A stretch of DNA of 64,000 bases from Verrucomicrobiota bacterium (GCA_016721945.1 JADKHC010000008.1:1-64000), one strand, 5' to 3'. Counted from the first letter of the stretch, positions 9,375-17,876 are shown. Numbers and translations: made by a program. The notes: generated by a model not told the origin, from the letters alone.

Positions 9375-10313
9375 CTACTCAAGTGGCTTGAGCCCGGCCT
9401 CGATCGCTTGGCGACGCCCTTCCAGAAATGGCGGCAAGGCCAGCCGTTTACCGAGCTCCGCCAACGGCTCATCCACCGAAAAACCAGGCTCATCAGTCGC
9501 GATTTCGAACAAGATCCCGTTCGGCTCCCGAAAATAGAGACTCTTGAAATAATACCGGTCTACCGGGCCGCTAAACGGCACACGGTGCCGGGCGAGTTGC
9601 TCCGCCCAGCCTTCGTAGTCAGCGCCTGTAGTCCGGAAAGCCACGTGATGAACGCCGCCCGCGCCTAACCTCGACGGAGACGAACCAGGCTCCACCGCCA
9701 CATGCAACTCAGCCGACGGACCGCCTCCACCCATCTCAAAGACATGCACCTGCACTCCATCCAGCAGGTAACCGCGCACGCGATGCAGATTCATCGTCTG
9801 TGTGAGCAGGCGCTCAGTCGGCTCAAGTGCAGGCACACTAAGCATAACCGGCCCCAGTCCTTTGATTTGACTATGCGGCGGCACGGGACTTTGTACCCAC
9901 GGTTTCGATACAGCGCCGGTGCCATCGACCACAAAACTCAAGCGCTGCCCCTCGCCGTCCTCGAAATCGAGCGTGAGCCTCCCATCCTGTATCCGTATCG
10001 GCGTCATCACTACCTCCTTGTCGTGCAAGTGCTCCTCCCACCAGAAGAGCGCACGTTCATCCGCCACCCGAAATCCCGTGCGCACCACGCTACCAGTTCC
10101 TCGATGCTCTGGCGGCATGAGCCAGTCGAAGAACGTTATATCCGTGCCTGGAGAACCGGCTCCATCCGCATAGAACAAATGATACGCGGAAACATCGTCC
10201 TGATTCACGCTCTTCTTAACCAGTCGCAGGCCTAACGTGCGTGTGTAAAACGCGTGATTGCGGACAACATCTGCCGTGACTGCCGTCAGATGATGAAAGC
10301 CGTTGAGCTGCAT
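9375..10313 (-). CDS. VOC-superfamily ring-cleaving dioxygenase (MhqO-like)
   Basis: 312 residues from ATG 10313 (a GTG two codons earlier is possible). Two vicinal-oxygen-chelate repeats are visible: the first opens NGFHHLTAVT with metal-ligand histidine, the second opens GAGGVHHVAFRT and ends with YFREPNGILFEIATDEPGF, carrying the second histidine/glutamate ligands. LVKKSVNQDD and ITFFDWLMP are typical of the MhqO/LinE-like group, Fe(II) enzymes that open hydroquinone-type rings or detoxify quinones. The substrate is not known here. It is a single gene, convergent with the HDOD gene and with no regulator alongside. Confidence 0.85.
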   Translation of the reverse strand: MQLNGFHHLTAVTADVVRNHAFYTRTLGLRLVKKSVNQDDVSAYHLFYADGAGSPGTDITFFDWLMPPEHRGTGSVVRTGFRVADERALFWWEEHLHDKEVVMTPIRIQDGRLTLDFEDGEGQRLSFVVDGTGAVSKPWVQSPVPPHSQIKGLGPVMLSVPALEPTERLLTQTMNLHRVRGYLLDGVQVHVFEMGGGGPSAELHVAVEPGSSPSRLGAGGVHHVAFRTTGADYEGWAEQLARHRVPFSGPVDRYYFKSLYFREPNGILFEIATDEPGFSVDEPLAELGKRLALPPFLEGRRQAIEAGLKPLE

Positions 10314-10362
10314 GCGCACAACCTGCGCAAGTTTTGCAGTTCGTCCAGCGATGGACTAATAA

Positions 10363-11598
10363 TCAATGGCCCCGAATTCTAGGATGTTGCGGCTGGTTAA
10401 CCGTACTGTTCTCGGAATCTGCTGAGGGCTTGGCGGGAGCAGGCACCGGTCGGGCGGCGGGCGGCGTCGCTTGAGCTGGTGCCGGTGGTCTCTCACGGGA
10501 AGGAGCATGCGCAGGCGGCTTCATCGCGGGCGGCTGGGTCTGATGCGGGCGATCACGTTCATTGCGTACCTGCTGCGGAGACTGGGGCTGCGGCTGAGGG
10601 CGCCATGCACGCGGGGGATTCGCGGCCGGAGGCTGGGGACGATCAGGCCCACGATAATCATTATTATGTTCCCGAGGCTGATGCCCGACTGGCCGTTGCT
10701 GGGTTACGTGTGGCGGAGGCGTAGGCCCACGATTGATCCCATGAACATTGTGCGATGGACGGTTATCCCGCTGATGAGGAGGGGGCGCAAAATGGTGCTC
10801 CGGCCCAAACGGGCGCGGGTGGATTGCCACCGACGGGGGACGGTGTCCGCGTGGACGGGCATGATGAAAACGCGGATCAGGACGCCATTCATGCACCACA
10901 TTCACCCGCACTGTGTGCGATGGCGGCCGCCAGCCCGGTGCATAAACCCAGCCGGGGTGACGATTATGAACCCAGATCGAACGTCTCGGCCAGTCACAAT
11001 CGTAGTAAAGCCAGTTGCCAATACCGAACCCAAGGCCAAAACTAATAAATGAACCCGACCACGAGCGACGCATCCAGAGAATCTCCGGGTCGTAGCGCGG
11101 CACATAGATAACCCTCGGATCTGCCGGCATGATGTAGATGACCTCGTTTTCCGTCACGACACGCTGCTGAGGCGTATTTTCGAGCAAGCCCTTCGTGTAC
11201 GCATGTGCGCGTAAGCGCTGGATGGCCGTCATCACATCGGCCGGCTGGGCAGTGAATATCTCGCCCATCTGCTGCGACCACTGGAGATTGTCATCCATCC
11301 ACTTAATGACATCGGGATAGTGCGCGAGCGACTTCACGCTTTCGGCCCAAAACTGTTTGTCGATATCCGACTGTTCGCCACCGCCCGCAAAGAAGCGTGC
11401 GGCCAGCACCACATCGGACGAAGCGGTCGAGGCCGGCAGGATCAGCGCGACCAGCGAATCAGGATAGAGCGCAATCGGGGAAACCAGTTTTTCGATTTCC
11501 TCAGGGGAAAGTTTAGGCTCGTCGCTTTCAGCGAATACTCGGGCGGTTAAAGACGCACTCACACACAAACCTAACAAAAGGCGGAGGAGAGTTTTCAT
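10363..11598 (-). CDS. DUF3300 domain protein with His/Pro-rich tail
   Basis: 411 residues with a signal peptide (MKTLLRLLLG to ARVFA). Residues about 30-190 carry DUF3300: LSPEEIEKLVSPIALYPDSL, FWAESVKSLAHYPDVIKWM, then IIY-type strands ending in PRVIYVPRYDP. A short hydrophobic, aromatic stretch follows (SFGLGFGIGNWLYYDCDW). The last 200 residues are low complexity, rich in Pro, His, Arg and Gln, and are likely disordered and possibly cation-binding or wall-associated. The family is exported and of unknown function. Separated by about 100 bp from the next gene on the same strand. The domain call is secure; nothing is implied about activity. Confidence 0.85.
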   Translation of the reverse strand: MKTLLRLLLGLCVSASLTARVFAESDEPKLSPEEIEKLVSPIALYPDSLVALILPASTASSDVVLAARFFAGGGEQSDIDKQFWAESVKSLAHYPDVIKWMDDNLQWSQQMGEIFTAQPADVMTAIQRLRAHAYTKGLLENTPQQRVVTENEVIYIMPADPRVIYVPRYDPEILWMRRSWSGSFISFGLGFGIGNWLYYDCDWPRRSIWVHNRHPGWVYAPGWRPPSHTVRVNVVHEWRPDPRFHHARPRGHRPPSVAIHPRPFGPEHHFAPPPHQRDNRPSHNVHGINRGPTPPPHVTQQRPVGHQPREHNNDYRGPDRPQPPAANPPRAWRPQPQPQSPQQVRNERDRPHQTQPPAMKPPAHAPSRERPPAPAQATPPAARPVPAPAKPSADSENSTVNQPQHPRIRGH

Positions 11599-11694
11599 GG
11601 GATAGAGGTTGCCTTCATAGACAGGGAGCTGCTGCCATCAGTGCCAGCACGTGCTCACGATTCACGCTTAATATTACTATTAAGCTACTTACGA

Positions 11695-12186
11695 CTAATC
11701 AAGCTGCAGTCCATCCATTGTTTTACCGAGAAAAGCCGCCAGCACTTCCACGACGATTTTATGATCCTCGCGCTGCGGCAGTCCGGAAACCGTGATTGCA
11801 CCGATCATATTACCACCGCCAAGTCGGATCGGAAAAGACCCTCCATGAACCGCGTAGTCGCTCAAAGGCTGGGCAAACTTGGCAACGAAGTCCGTCTTGT
11901 CGTGCTCTAACTGCAAACCAAACCCATAGGAACTGCGGTAGAAATGCAGCACGGTGTTTCGTTTGCGTCGCACCCAGTTGTCATTGTTCGGCGAAGTCCC
12001 CGGTAGTGCGCTGGCAAATACGGTATGCCCGCCCATCGTGATATCAATCGTGAGCGGCGCGCCGCGTTTTTCCGCCGCAGCCCGCAGTCGCGTCCCGATT
12101 TCCCAGGCCGTATTTTCGTCGAATCTTTCGAAACGCAGCGTCTGTTCCTGCAAAGAGATTTTCGCCAAGTCCTGTTCAATGCTCAT
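11695..12186 (-). CDS. UPF0303 / heme-degrading-domain protein
   Basis: 163 residues. The sequence follows the UPF0303 (HbpS/GlcG-related, YBR137W-like) pattern: an N-terminal helix, ENTAWEIGTRLRAAAEKRGA, the strand LTIDITMGGHTVFASALPGT, WVRRKRNTVLHFYRSSYG, and the glycine-rich motif GGSFPIRLGGGNMIGAITVSGLPQREDH. Related domains bind small ligands or heme, but the role of this subfamily is not settled. It is divergent from the HIT gene with about 145 bp between the starts, a space that must hold both promoters. No signal peptide, so cytoplasmic. Confidence 0.85.
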   Translation of the reverse strand: MSIEQDLAKISLQEQTLRFERFDENTAWEIGTRLRAAAEKRGAPLTIDITMGGHTVFASALPGTSPNNDNWVRRKRNTVLHFYRSSYGFGLQLEHDKTDFVAKFAQPLSDYAVHGGSFPIRLGGGNMIGAITVSGLPQREDHKIVVEVLAAFLGKTMDGLQLD

Positions 12187-12330
12187 GCAGTCTTCACATC
12201 AGGTGGACGCAAGAATGTCAGCGGGAAAAACATCATTCTCTGGCAAAAACGGGGCGCGCCCGACGCGAAGCTTGAGCGCAACGGAAGATTCCGTTCAGCT
12301 TTACCCACCCCGAAACCAAAGCACCCCACC

Positions 12331-12756
12331 ATGAGCGAACTGCCTGACTGCTTCTACTGCCGCAAAGATCAACGCCTGCACGATCTCATGATCGAGATCG
12401 CGCCGCTAAGCGCCTCGACGCTGTATCTCTTCAAGGAACAAACGCACCCCGGCCGCTGCGTCGTCGCCTACCACAAGCACGTCAACGAGCTCTTCGAGCT
12501 ATCCGATACCGAACTAGCGCTCTTCACCAAGGATATCGCCCGCGCAGCCAAGGCCATCAAGACCGCCTTTGGTGCAACCAAGATCAACTACGGCGCATAC
12601 TCCGACAAGCTGCCGCACCTTCATTTCCACCTCGTGCCGAAATACAAAGACGGCCCGAGCTTCGGCACGACCTTCGAGATGATGCCAGCCAATAAAAAGC
12701 TACTCTCCGATGCCGAGTACGCTGAGACGATTAAGGCGCTCAACGCCGTGCTCTGA
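12331..12756 (+). CDS. HIT-family nucleotide-binding hydrolase
   Basis: 141 residues from ATG 12331; the upstream in-frame extension overlaps the divergent gene and looks non-coding. The catalytic histidine triad is HLHFHLVPKY near residue 96, preceded by the nucleotide-binding segment INYGAYSDKLP. A CFYCRKDQ motif near the N-terminus resembles the Cys pair of zinc-binding HIT proteins. HIT enzymes hydrolyse dinucleotides or nucleoside phosphoramidates; the substrate is not predictable. Followed by a strong hairpin that ends both this gene and the convergent pfk gene. Confidence 0.88.
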   Translation: MSELPDCFYCRKDQRLHDLMIEIAPLSASTLYLFKEQTHPGRCVVAYHKHVNELFELSDTELALFTKDIARAAKAIKTAFGATKINYGAYSDKLPHLHFHLVPKYKDGPSFGTTFEMMPANKKLLSDAEYAETIKALNAVL

Positions 12757-12782
12757 GCCTGCTCGTAATTTTCAGAAAACAA

Positions 12783-12810
12783 AAAGGCCGGTCCGTGAGG
12801 ACCGGCCTTT
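12783..12810. terminator. Bidirectional intrinsic terminator
   Basis: A perfect 12-bp stem (12783-12794 with 12799-12810, arms aaaggccggtcc and ggaccggccttt) closes a 4-base loop gtga. The arms end in A and T runs, so it can act on both strands. It sits between the convergent HIT and phosphofructokinase stops. Confidence 0.85.
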
Positions 12811-12835
12811 GCTTTAAAGATTCTGTGCTAAACGA

Positions 12836-14092
12836 TCAGAGTTCGTAAGCGCCGAGCACTTTGTCGACGCGAACTTTCTCCAGCTTGGCGAAGTGCGGGA
12901 GGCCGTTCTCGTAGGGAACGGGCGTCTCGCCCTGAATCAGCGGGAGTGCGTAGCGCTGGAACTGGAAGTTCAAGCTGACGCCGTCTTCGTTGATCCATTC
13001 GCGCGGGAGCTTCTTCACGCCGTTGGCGATGTCGCTCAACGGAGCAAGGCCGGTCTCGACGGTGTAATGATCGCCGTCGCCACGGAGCAGCGTGACCATC
13101 TTGTCGGTTTCGCCTGCGATGGCGGCCTTAACGGCAGCCTGACCAGCGAGGAAACCTTCATCAGCGTCGGTCTTCGAACCGGCGTGCGCGGCGGCACGCT
13201 GGGCGATGCCGAGCTTGGCGGTGCGGGCTTTGACGCCGGGGATATTTTGCTCAACCAATCCCTGGAGATAATCGGCAGCGCCACCGAGCTGAGCGTGACC
13301 AAAGGCGTCGGTCTGCTCAGCAGCGGAGACGTAGTTGCCATCAGCGTCGATCAGGCCTTCACCGACGACGATCATGCAGTACTTCTCGCGCTTGAGGACG
13401 CGTTTTACGTCTTCAACAAACTTCTCAGTGCTGAAAGCGACTTCAGGCAAATAGATCAGATGCGGAGCATCGTGCGGGTGGTCGCGGCGCTTGGCGAGTG
13501 AGGCACCGGCGGCGATCCAGCCGGCATTGCGGCCCATGACTTCGAGGATCGAAACGAGATCGTGCTGGCCCATCGCTTCGTGATCGCAAGCGAGCTCGCG
13601 CACGGTGGTGCAGATGTGTTTCACGACGCTGCCGTAACCTGGGCAGTGGTCGGTGACAGGCAGATCGTTGTCGATCGTCTTCGGCACGCCGATGACGCGC
13701 AGCTCGTAGCCCTGTTGTTGGGCGAGCTTCGAAATCTTGTCCGCAGTGTCCTGCGAGTCGTTGCCGCCCGCGTAGAAGAAATAGCGGATGTTGTGCGCCT
13801 TGAAGACCTCGAGCACGCGCTCGAAATCCTGTTGCTTCTTGAGCTTGTAACGGCAGGTGCCGAGGGCAGCACCGGGAGTATGGCGCAGGCCACGAATGGT
13901 CTGCTGCGACTCGGAGGCGAGATCGATCAGATCTTCCTGAAGAATGCCGAGGACGCCGTTGAGACAGCCGTAAATTTCCTCGATGCAGCCGTGGTTGAGG
14001 GCTTCAGCGACGACGCCCGCCACACTGGCGTTGATGACAGCGGTGGGGCCTCCGGATTGGCCCACCAAAACATTTCCTACGAGTTCAGCCAT
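12836..14092 (-). CDS. pfp: 6-phosphofructokinase, pyrophosphate-dependent type
   Basis: 418 residues. The N-terminal GQSGGPTAVINAS loop, the YAGGNDSQDT motif and GVPKTIDNDLPVTDH place it in the PFK superfamily. Lys in PKTIDND (rather than Gly in PGTIDND) and the acidic/Asn pair in GGND instead of GGDG point to the PPi-dependent group, which interconverts fructose 6-phosphate and fructose 1,6-bisphosphate reversibly in glycolysis. Length is typical of the 400-420-residue PPi group. It is a single gene; the terminator on its 3' side is shared with the HIT gene. The phosphoryl donor is inferred from motifs and not proven. Confidence 0.88.
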   Translation of the reverse strand: MAELVGNVLVGQSGGPTAVINASVAGVVAEALNHGCIEEIYGCLNGVLGILQEDLIDLASESQQTIRGLRHTPGAALGTCRYKLKKQQDFERVLEVFKAHNIRYFFYAGGNDSQDTADKISKLAQQQGYELRVIGVPKTIDNDLPVTDHCPGYGSVVKHICTTVRELACDHEAMGQHDLVSILEVMGRNAGWIAAGASLAKRRDHPHDAPHLIYLPEVAFSTEKFVEDVKRVLKREKYCMIVVGEGLIDADGNYVSAAEQTDAFGHAQLGGAADYLQGLVEQNIPGVKARTAKLGIAQRAAAHAGSKTDADEGFLAGQAAVKAAIAGETDKMVTLLRGDGDHYTVETGLAPLSDIANGVKKLPREWINEDGVSLNFQFQRYALPLIQGETPVPYENGLPHFAKLEKVRVDKVLGAYEL

Positions 14093-14315
14093 GGCAGTGT
14101 TGTGATAGTTGTTTTAAAGTAACGTGAGGGACCAAGGAAGCGACTCACCCCCGCATGTGGCAAACCCAAATTTCCCGGAATCTTCAGCCAAATGGCGCCG
14201 GGAGCGCAAAACCGAGGCAACAAGCCTTCGACGAATGCGTTTCCTGCACAAAACAGTTCGGTCTGCGGAACTTGGCGACTGTCCACGCCAACCATGCGCA
14301 CGATTTGCCGCCGTC

Positions 14316-15296
14316 TCACATGACCCGATCGATCCAATTACCCTCGCCTGCAAGAAAGGTCTGAAAATTCGCCAAAAAATGCCGCACGAGCGCCTCGTCT
14401 TGATCGTGGCGACCGCCCGCCGTGTGTGGAGTAATGTAACAATTCGGCGCATCCCACAACCGGTGCGATGGCGGCAGCGGCTCCGGATCGGTCACGTCAA
14501 GAAAAGCCGCGCCGACCCGACCCGAACCAAGCGCCTCCAGTAAAGCGTTTTGATCAACCGTCGTGCCGCGGCCAACATTATAGAAGCGCGCGCCGCGTTT
14601 GCACCAGCCGAGCCGCCGGGCATTGACGTAGTTGATGGTCGTCGGGTTGTCGGGCAGGACGTTAATCACGTGATCGGCCTCGGCGATGATCGAGCTCAGC
14701 CGTTCCTCCGCGATGACATGCACGCCGGGCTCGCTGTAGGTTTTGCGACGCACCGCATAGATTTTCATGCGAAACGGCGCCAACAACTCCGCCACGCGCC
14801 GCCCAATCGCACCATAGCCGAGCAGTAAAACCGTCTGCCCATTCAACAACCGCGAATCGGCTCGCCGCTTCAAATGCTCCCACGGCCGCTCGTTCAACTG
14901 GTCGCGGTAGGCGGGCAACAATTGACGCGCCTGCGCAAGCATCATGGCCAACGCGTGCTGTGCGCACGGCTCGGCAAACACGCTCGACGCATTCGTGAAC
15001 GCCGCGTCGCGCCTGCGCATCTCTTCGCGAAAATCTTCGCGGTCGTAGCGCGTGAAACCTGCTGAGGTGACCTCGATCCAGCGCAGTCGCGGGCACTCCA
15101 GACTCTGCTCGACGAGCGGTTGGCCAAACGCGACATCCGCCTCCGCTAGCGCCGGATCGGGCGCGCCCGCCGTCAGCACCGAAACCGACGCATTGGCACT
15201 AAAAATCACCCGATGCGGCCGCACGCCTTCGACGAGCAACCTCTCGGCTGGTTCGGCAAACTTCGCATTAACCCAGATAGTGAGCGGGGAAGGCAT
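14316..15296 (-). CDS. D-isomer-specific 2-hydroxyacid dehydrogenase
   Basis: 326 residues. The Rossmann motif VLLLGYGAIGRRVAELL (GxGxxG) binds NAD(P). The catalytic set is Arg in NVGRGTTVD, Glu in DPEPLP and His in PHTAGG, in the usual order. Such enzymes reduce 2-keto acids to D-2-hydroxy acids or oxidise them; substrate is not deducible. On its 5' side, two bases from the start codon, begins a short inverted-repeat element (15299-15393), so its promoter must lie in or beyond that element, or it is read through from apt. Confidence 0.9.
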   Translation of the reverse strand: MPSPLTIWVNAKFAEPAERLLVEGVRPHRVIFSANASVSVLTAGAPDPALAEADVAFGQPLVEQSLECPRLRWIEVTSAGFTRYDREDFREEMRRRDAAFTNASSVFAEPCAQHALAMMLAQARQLLPAYRDQLNERPWEHLKRRADSRLLNGQTVLLLGYGAIGRRVAELLAPFRMKIYAVRRKTYSEPGVHVIAEERLSSIIAEADHVINVLPDNPTTINYVNARRLGWCKRGARFYNVGRGTTVDQNALLEALGSGRVGAAFLDVTDPEPLPPSHRLWDAPNCYITPHTAGGRHDQDEALVRHFLANFQTFLAGEGNWIDRVM

Positions 15297-15298
15297 AT

Positions 15299-15393
15299 TT
15301 ATGGGGAACTCAGGAAATCAGGAAGAAACAGAATCACTCATTCGAAGCGCAACCCTCTTCCCGGTATTTTCCAGCTTTCCTGATTTCCCCATA
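15299..15393. repeat. Inverted-repeat element, probable deletion remnant of a GxxExxY cassette
   Basis: Two imperfect ~26-bp arms (about 15300-15325 and 15367-15393) face each other. Each arm begins tatggggaa at its outer end and continues in GGAANTCN-like octamers (ggaactca, ggaaatca on the left; ggaaatca, ggaaagct on the right, reading inward). About 40 bp lie between. On the minus strand the interior reads a short tail ...RMSDSVSS followed by TGA inside the left arm, as the complete GxxExxY gene at 43.2 kb ends in FQSS and TGA inside its own repeat. I infer an internal deletion product of the same element class. Confidence 0.55.
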
Positions 15394-15411
15394 GAGATTT
15401 CCGAGCATTCC

Positions 15412-15954
15412 TTATTCGCTCTCGGAGAACTCGCAGAGCGCGTGGACGTTGAGCCCGGCAGCGCGCAACCGAGCCGAACCACCAAGTTCCGGCAAATCGA
15501 TGATTGCTGCCACGCCCACGACTTCGCCATGCAGCAGCCGGAAAAGCTTCGTCGCCGCGAGCAGCGTGCCGCCAGTCGCGATCAGGTCGTCGATGATCAG
15601 GATGCGGTCGCCAGCCTTGCAGGCGTCGGCGTGGATCTCGATCGAGGCCGTGCCGTATTCGAGACTGTAGTCCTCGGAAAGGGTTTTGTAGGGCAGTTTG
15701 CCCTTCTTGCGCACGAGGGCGAACGGCTTGTTGAGTCGATAAGCCAGCGCGCCGCCCAAGATAAAGCCACGTGCATCGACGGCCGCGAGGATGTCGATTT
15801 TTTGCTTCAGGCAATCCTCGGCAAACGCATCGATCGCGGCGCGAAACGCCTCGGGCTCATGGAACAACGTGGTCACGTCGCGAAAGTTAACCCCAAGCTT
15901 GGGCCAGCCGCGCACCGTGCGAATTTTTGATTTAATCAATTCGGAAGAAGTCAC
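15412..15954 (-). CDS. apt: Adenine phosphoribosyltransferase
   Basis: 180 residues from GTG 15954; this start gives the normal APRT length and opens with the usual helix (SSELIKSKIRTVRGWPKLGV), while the longer frame adds 40 residues of implausible sequence. NFRDVTTLF, the substrate loop FILGGALAYRLNKPFALVRKKGKLP, and the PRPP-binding motif ILIIDDLIATGGTL are all diagnostic. It converts adenine and PRPP to AMP in purine salvage, in the cytoplasm. It is co-directional with the downstream hydroxyacid dehydrogenase, with the inverted-repeat element between them. Confidence 0.93.
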   Translation of the reverse strand: MTSSELIKSKIRTVRGWPKLGVNFRDVTTLFHEPEAFRAAIDAFAEDCLKQKIDILAAVDARGFILGGALAYRLNKPFALVRKKGKLPYKTLSEDYSLEYGTASIEIHADACKAGDRILIIDDLIATGGTLLAATKLFRLLHGEVVGVAAIIDLPELGGSARLRAAGLNVHALCEFSESE

Positions 15955-16146
15955 GGGGACCGATAACAATGCAACTCCTGGCGCGGGCCAACCTATTTCT
16001 CGCCCGGACGAGCCGCACGCGCCCGAACCCGCGCATACCGCCACTCCGGCACGATCCGTCGCACGCTTTCGCACAGGAACCTCCTTGGCCCAACCGGGTG
16101 ATTCCCCTCATTTCATCGGGGCGGTTTTTCAGAGATAATCTCGCGC

Positions 16147-16380
16147 ATGATCTCCTCCCTGGGCCCCGATACTTCCGCCAGTCTTTTTTCAGCTCCGGTT
16201 CAGGGCATCAAGCGAGGCATGAACGAGGCAGGGGCCGCCGCGCAAAAAATCGCCGAAGGCGATGTCTCGCCCGATAATTTCACCGCCCTGATTCAGGCCG
16301 GCATCGAGATAAAAGCCAACCGCGCGGTCGCGATCACCGCCGACGAGATGGTTGGCACTTTGCTCAACCGAAAAGCCTGA
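16147..16380 (+). CDS. Small protein with flagellar-rod C-terminal-like motif
   Basis: 77 residues. The second half (NFTALIQAGIEIKANRAVAI, then TADEMVGTLLNRKA) closely follows the C-terminal helix of flagellar rod and hook proteins (pattern ...aq..yeaN.kvi.taDeml.tlln). The first half (ALFS..VQGIKRGMNEAGAAAQKIAEGD) is also helical and hook-like. No N-terminal rod domain and no flagellar gene is present nearby. It could be a stand-alone coiled coil in an exported structure or simply a similar helix. Convergent with the YqeY gene 36 bp away. Confidence 0.65.
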   Translation: MISSLGPDTSASLFSAPVQGIKRGMNEAGAAAQKIAEGDVSPDNFTALIQAGIEIKANRAVAITADEMVGTLLNRKA

Positions 16381-16416
16381 CGTATCCAGAAACTGGAGTC
16401 AGGCCGTTCGCCTTAA

Positions 16417-16866
16417 TCACGGCAGTTTCGCCTGCACGATTTTGCTGGCCGCACCGAAATCGATCAGCCCGGCCTCAGGCCGCTTCTTGAGCGCGCCGAT
16501 GACCTTGCCCATTTCCTTCTTAGTTAGCGCGCCGGTCTCCGCAATCACCTCGACGATGAGCGCTTCGAGCTTCGCGCTGTCGAGTCCTTGCGGCAGATAT
16601 TTTTCGAGCAACTTGATCTCGATATCGTTGGCCTCGATCAGGTCGGTGCGGCCGCCTTTCGCGAATTCAACTTTCGCGTCAGCGAGATTTTTCACCGCCT
16701 TGCGCAGCGTCGCGAGAGCGAGCGCGTCGTCGATCGGTTTCGATTGATCGAGCGAAGCGCGTTGGATGGCGGCGTCCGCAGTGCGCAGGCTGAGCGTAAC
16801 AGCGGAGTTGCGTGCTTTCATCGCCACCACGATGTCGGCGCGGATGGTTTCGTAGATCGTAGGCAT
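16417..16866 (-). CDS. YqeY/GatB-domain protein
   Basis: 149 residues from ATG 16866; the earlier ATG adds 33 residues of unlikely composition. Two helical modules are seen: IRADIVVAMKARNSAVTLSL near the N-terminus, and the YqeY tail GALTKKEMGKVIGALKKRP, IDFGAASKIVQAKLP, related to the tRNA-binding tail of GatB. The LLEKYLPQGLDSAKLEALI segment is characteristic. The family is thought to be linked to tRNA-dependent amidation, with unknown exact role. Single gene; convergent with the small flagellar-like gene. Confidence 0.85.
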   Translation of the reverse strand: MPTIYETIRADIVVAMKARNSAVTLSLRTADAAIQRASLDQSKPIDDALALATLRKAVKNLADAKVEFAKGGRTDLIEANDIEIKLLEKYLPQGLDSAKLEALIVEVIAETGALTKKEMGKVIGALKKRPEAGLIDFGAASKIVQAKLP

Positions 16867-17072
16867 GCGACCAGCCTGCCGGTCTCGGCCGCTTTGTAAA
16901 CACTCGACACTCCCCTCGCGTTTCACTCGGTCTCGATACGCACGACTCGCTCCGGCATCCCGCATGGACTCCGTCGCAGCGTCCCGTCAAAAACAATTTT
17001 GAGCCGTCTACAGCTTCATAGTGCACACTCGGGCTCGCCGGTTATAACCATCGGCTAAAACCAAAATACAAC

Positions 17073-17261
17073 ATGAAGAAAATCACCAAAGACCAATTCG
17101 TCGCCATCCTCAACGAGGCCGGCGTCTCCGACTCCCAAAAACAGCGCATTCACGCGCTCTTCGAACAACGTCATCCCGACGCACACCAGAGTTTCCTCGA
17201 ATTCCTCGGCCTGCCCGCTGCGGCTATTCAGGAAATCCGCGCCCAATCGCGCAAAACCTGA
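17073..17261 (+). CDS. Small protein homologous to the tail of the adjacent MerR regulator
   Basis: 62 residues, helical, no signal peptide. By eye, residues 4-61 align without gaps to the last 60 residues of the MerR-type protein encoded 61 bp downstream: 28 of 58 positions are identical, with shared TK..VA, SD, HA.FE, AHQ.FLE and IRA.S.K. The domain itself is not one I can name. Co-directional spacing suggests an operon with the MerR gene. It might compete for the partner or ligand bound by that tail; this is a guess. Confidence 0.75.
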   Translation: MKKITKDQFVAILNEAGVSDSQKQRIHALFEQRHPDAHQSFLEFLGLPAAAIQEIRAQSRKT

Positions 17262-17322
17262 CGACCCTTTCACGCGCCGGTTGCACTTCCGCAGTCGGCG
17301 CGTTTTCATTCTCCCACTCGCC

Positions 17323-17874
17323 ATGCAGCCCATCAGCGCCATCGGGAAAAAATTCGGCCTCTCCCGCAGCACACTTCTTTACTACGACCGGCTGAAACTC
17401 GTCAGCCCCACCTATCGCACCGCCGCGGGATACCGCCTCTACTCGGCCGACGACGAAGCCCGCCTCCGCCAGATTTGCCGCTATCGCGAAACCGGCCTAT
17501 CCCTCGCCGCAATCAAGAAACTACTCGACGACGACCATCCCACCCGCACGCGCGTCTCGTCGGCCCTTCACCAGCGACTCACCGAGCTCAACCACGAGAT
17601 CGCTGCGCTCCGCCGACAACAACAAGTCATCCTCAAACTCCTTCCGCAAAAAGGCCAGGATCGCCTCGCCCGCGCGATGACGAAGGAAAAATGGGTCGCG
17701 CTCCTCCGCGCCCTCGGCCTCAGCGACGCCGAGATGATGCAATGGCACGCCGCGTTCGAACGCCAGTCTCCCCTCGCCCATCAGGATTTTCTCGAATCGC
17801 TCGATATTCCGGCGTCCGAAATCCGCCAAATCCGCGCCCATTCAGTCAAACTCGCCGCCGAGCGTGCCGAATAG
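17323..17874 (+). CDS. MerR-family transcriptional regulator with novel C-terminal domain
   Basis: 183 residues from ATG 17323. Residues 1-70 are a MerR winged helix: ISAIGKKFGLSRSTLLYYDR, GYRLYSADDEARLRQI, RETGLSLAAIKKLLD. A dimerising coiled coil (about 80-120, LTELNHEIAALRRQQQVILK) follows. The last 60 residues (TKEKWVALLRALGLSD ... AHQDFLESLDIPASEIRQIRA) are the same domain as the 62-aa protein just upstream and have no cysteine cluster, so metal sensing is unlikely. It probably regulates its own operon from a spaced promoter, as MerR proteins do; the effector is unknown. Confidence 0.85.
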   Translation: MQPISAIGKKFGLSRSTLLYYDRLKLVSPTYRTAAGYRLYSADDEARLRQICRYRETGLSLAAIKKLLDDDHPTRTRVSSALHQRLTELNHEIAALRRQQQVILKLLPQKGQDRLARAMTKEKWVALLRALGLSDAEMMQWHAAFERQSPLAHQDFLESLDIPASEIRQIRAHSVKLAAERAE

Positions 17875-17876
17875 AA

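Noticed and set aside
8375..9391. Long Arg-rich frame (338 codons) overlapping the HDOD gene
   Set aside because: Same-strand shadow of the GC-rich receiver-HDOD gene; Arg/Pro-rich low-complexity translation without motifs.
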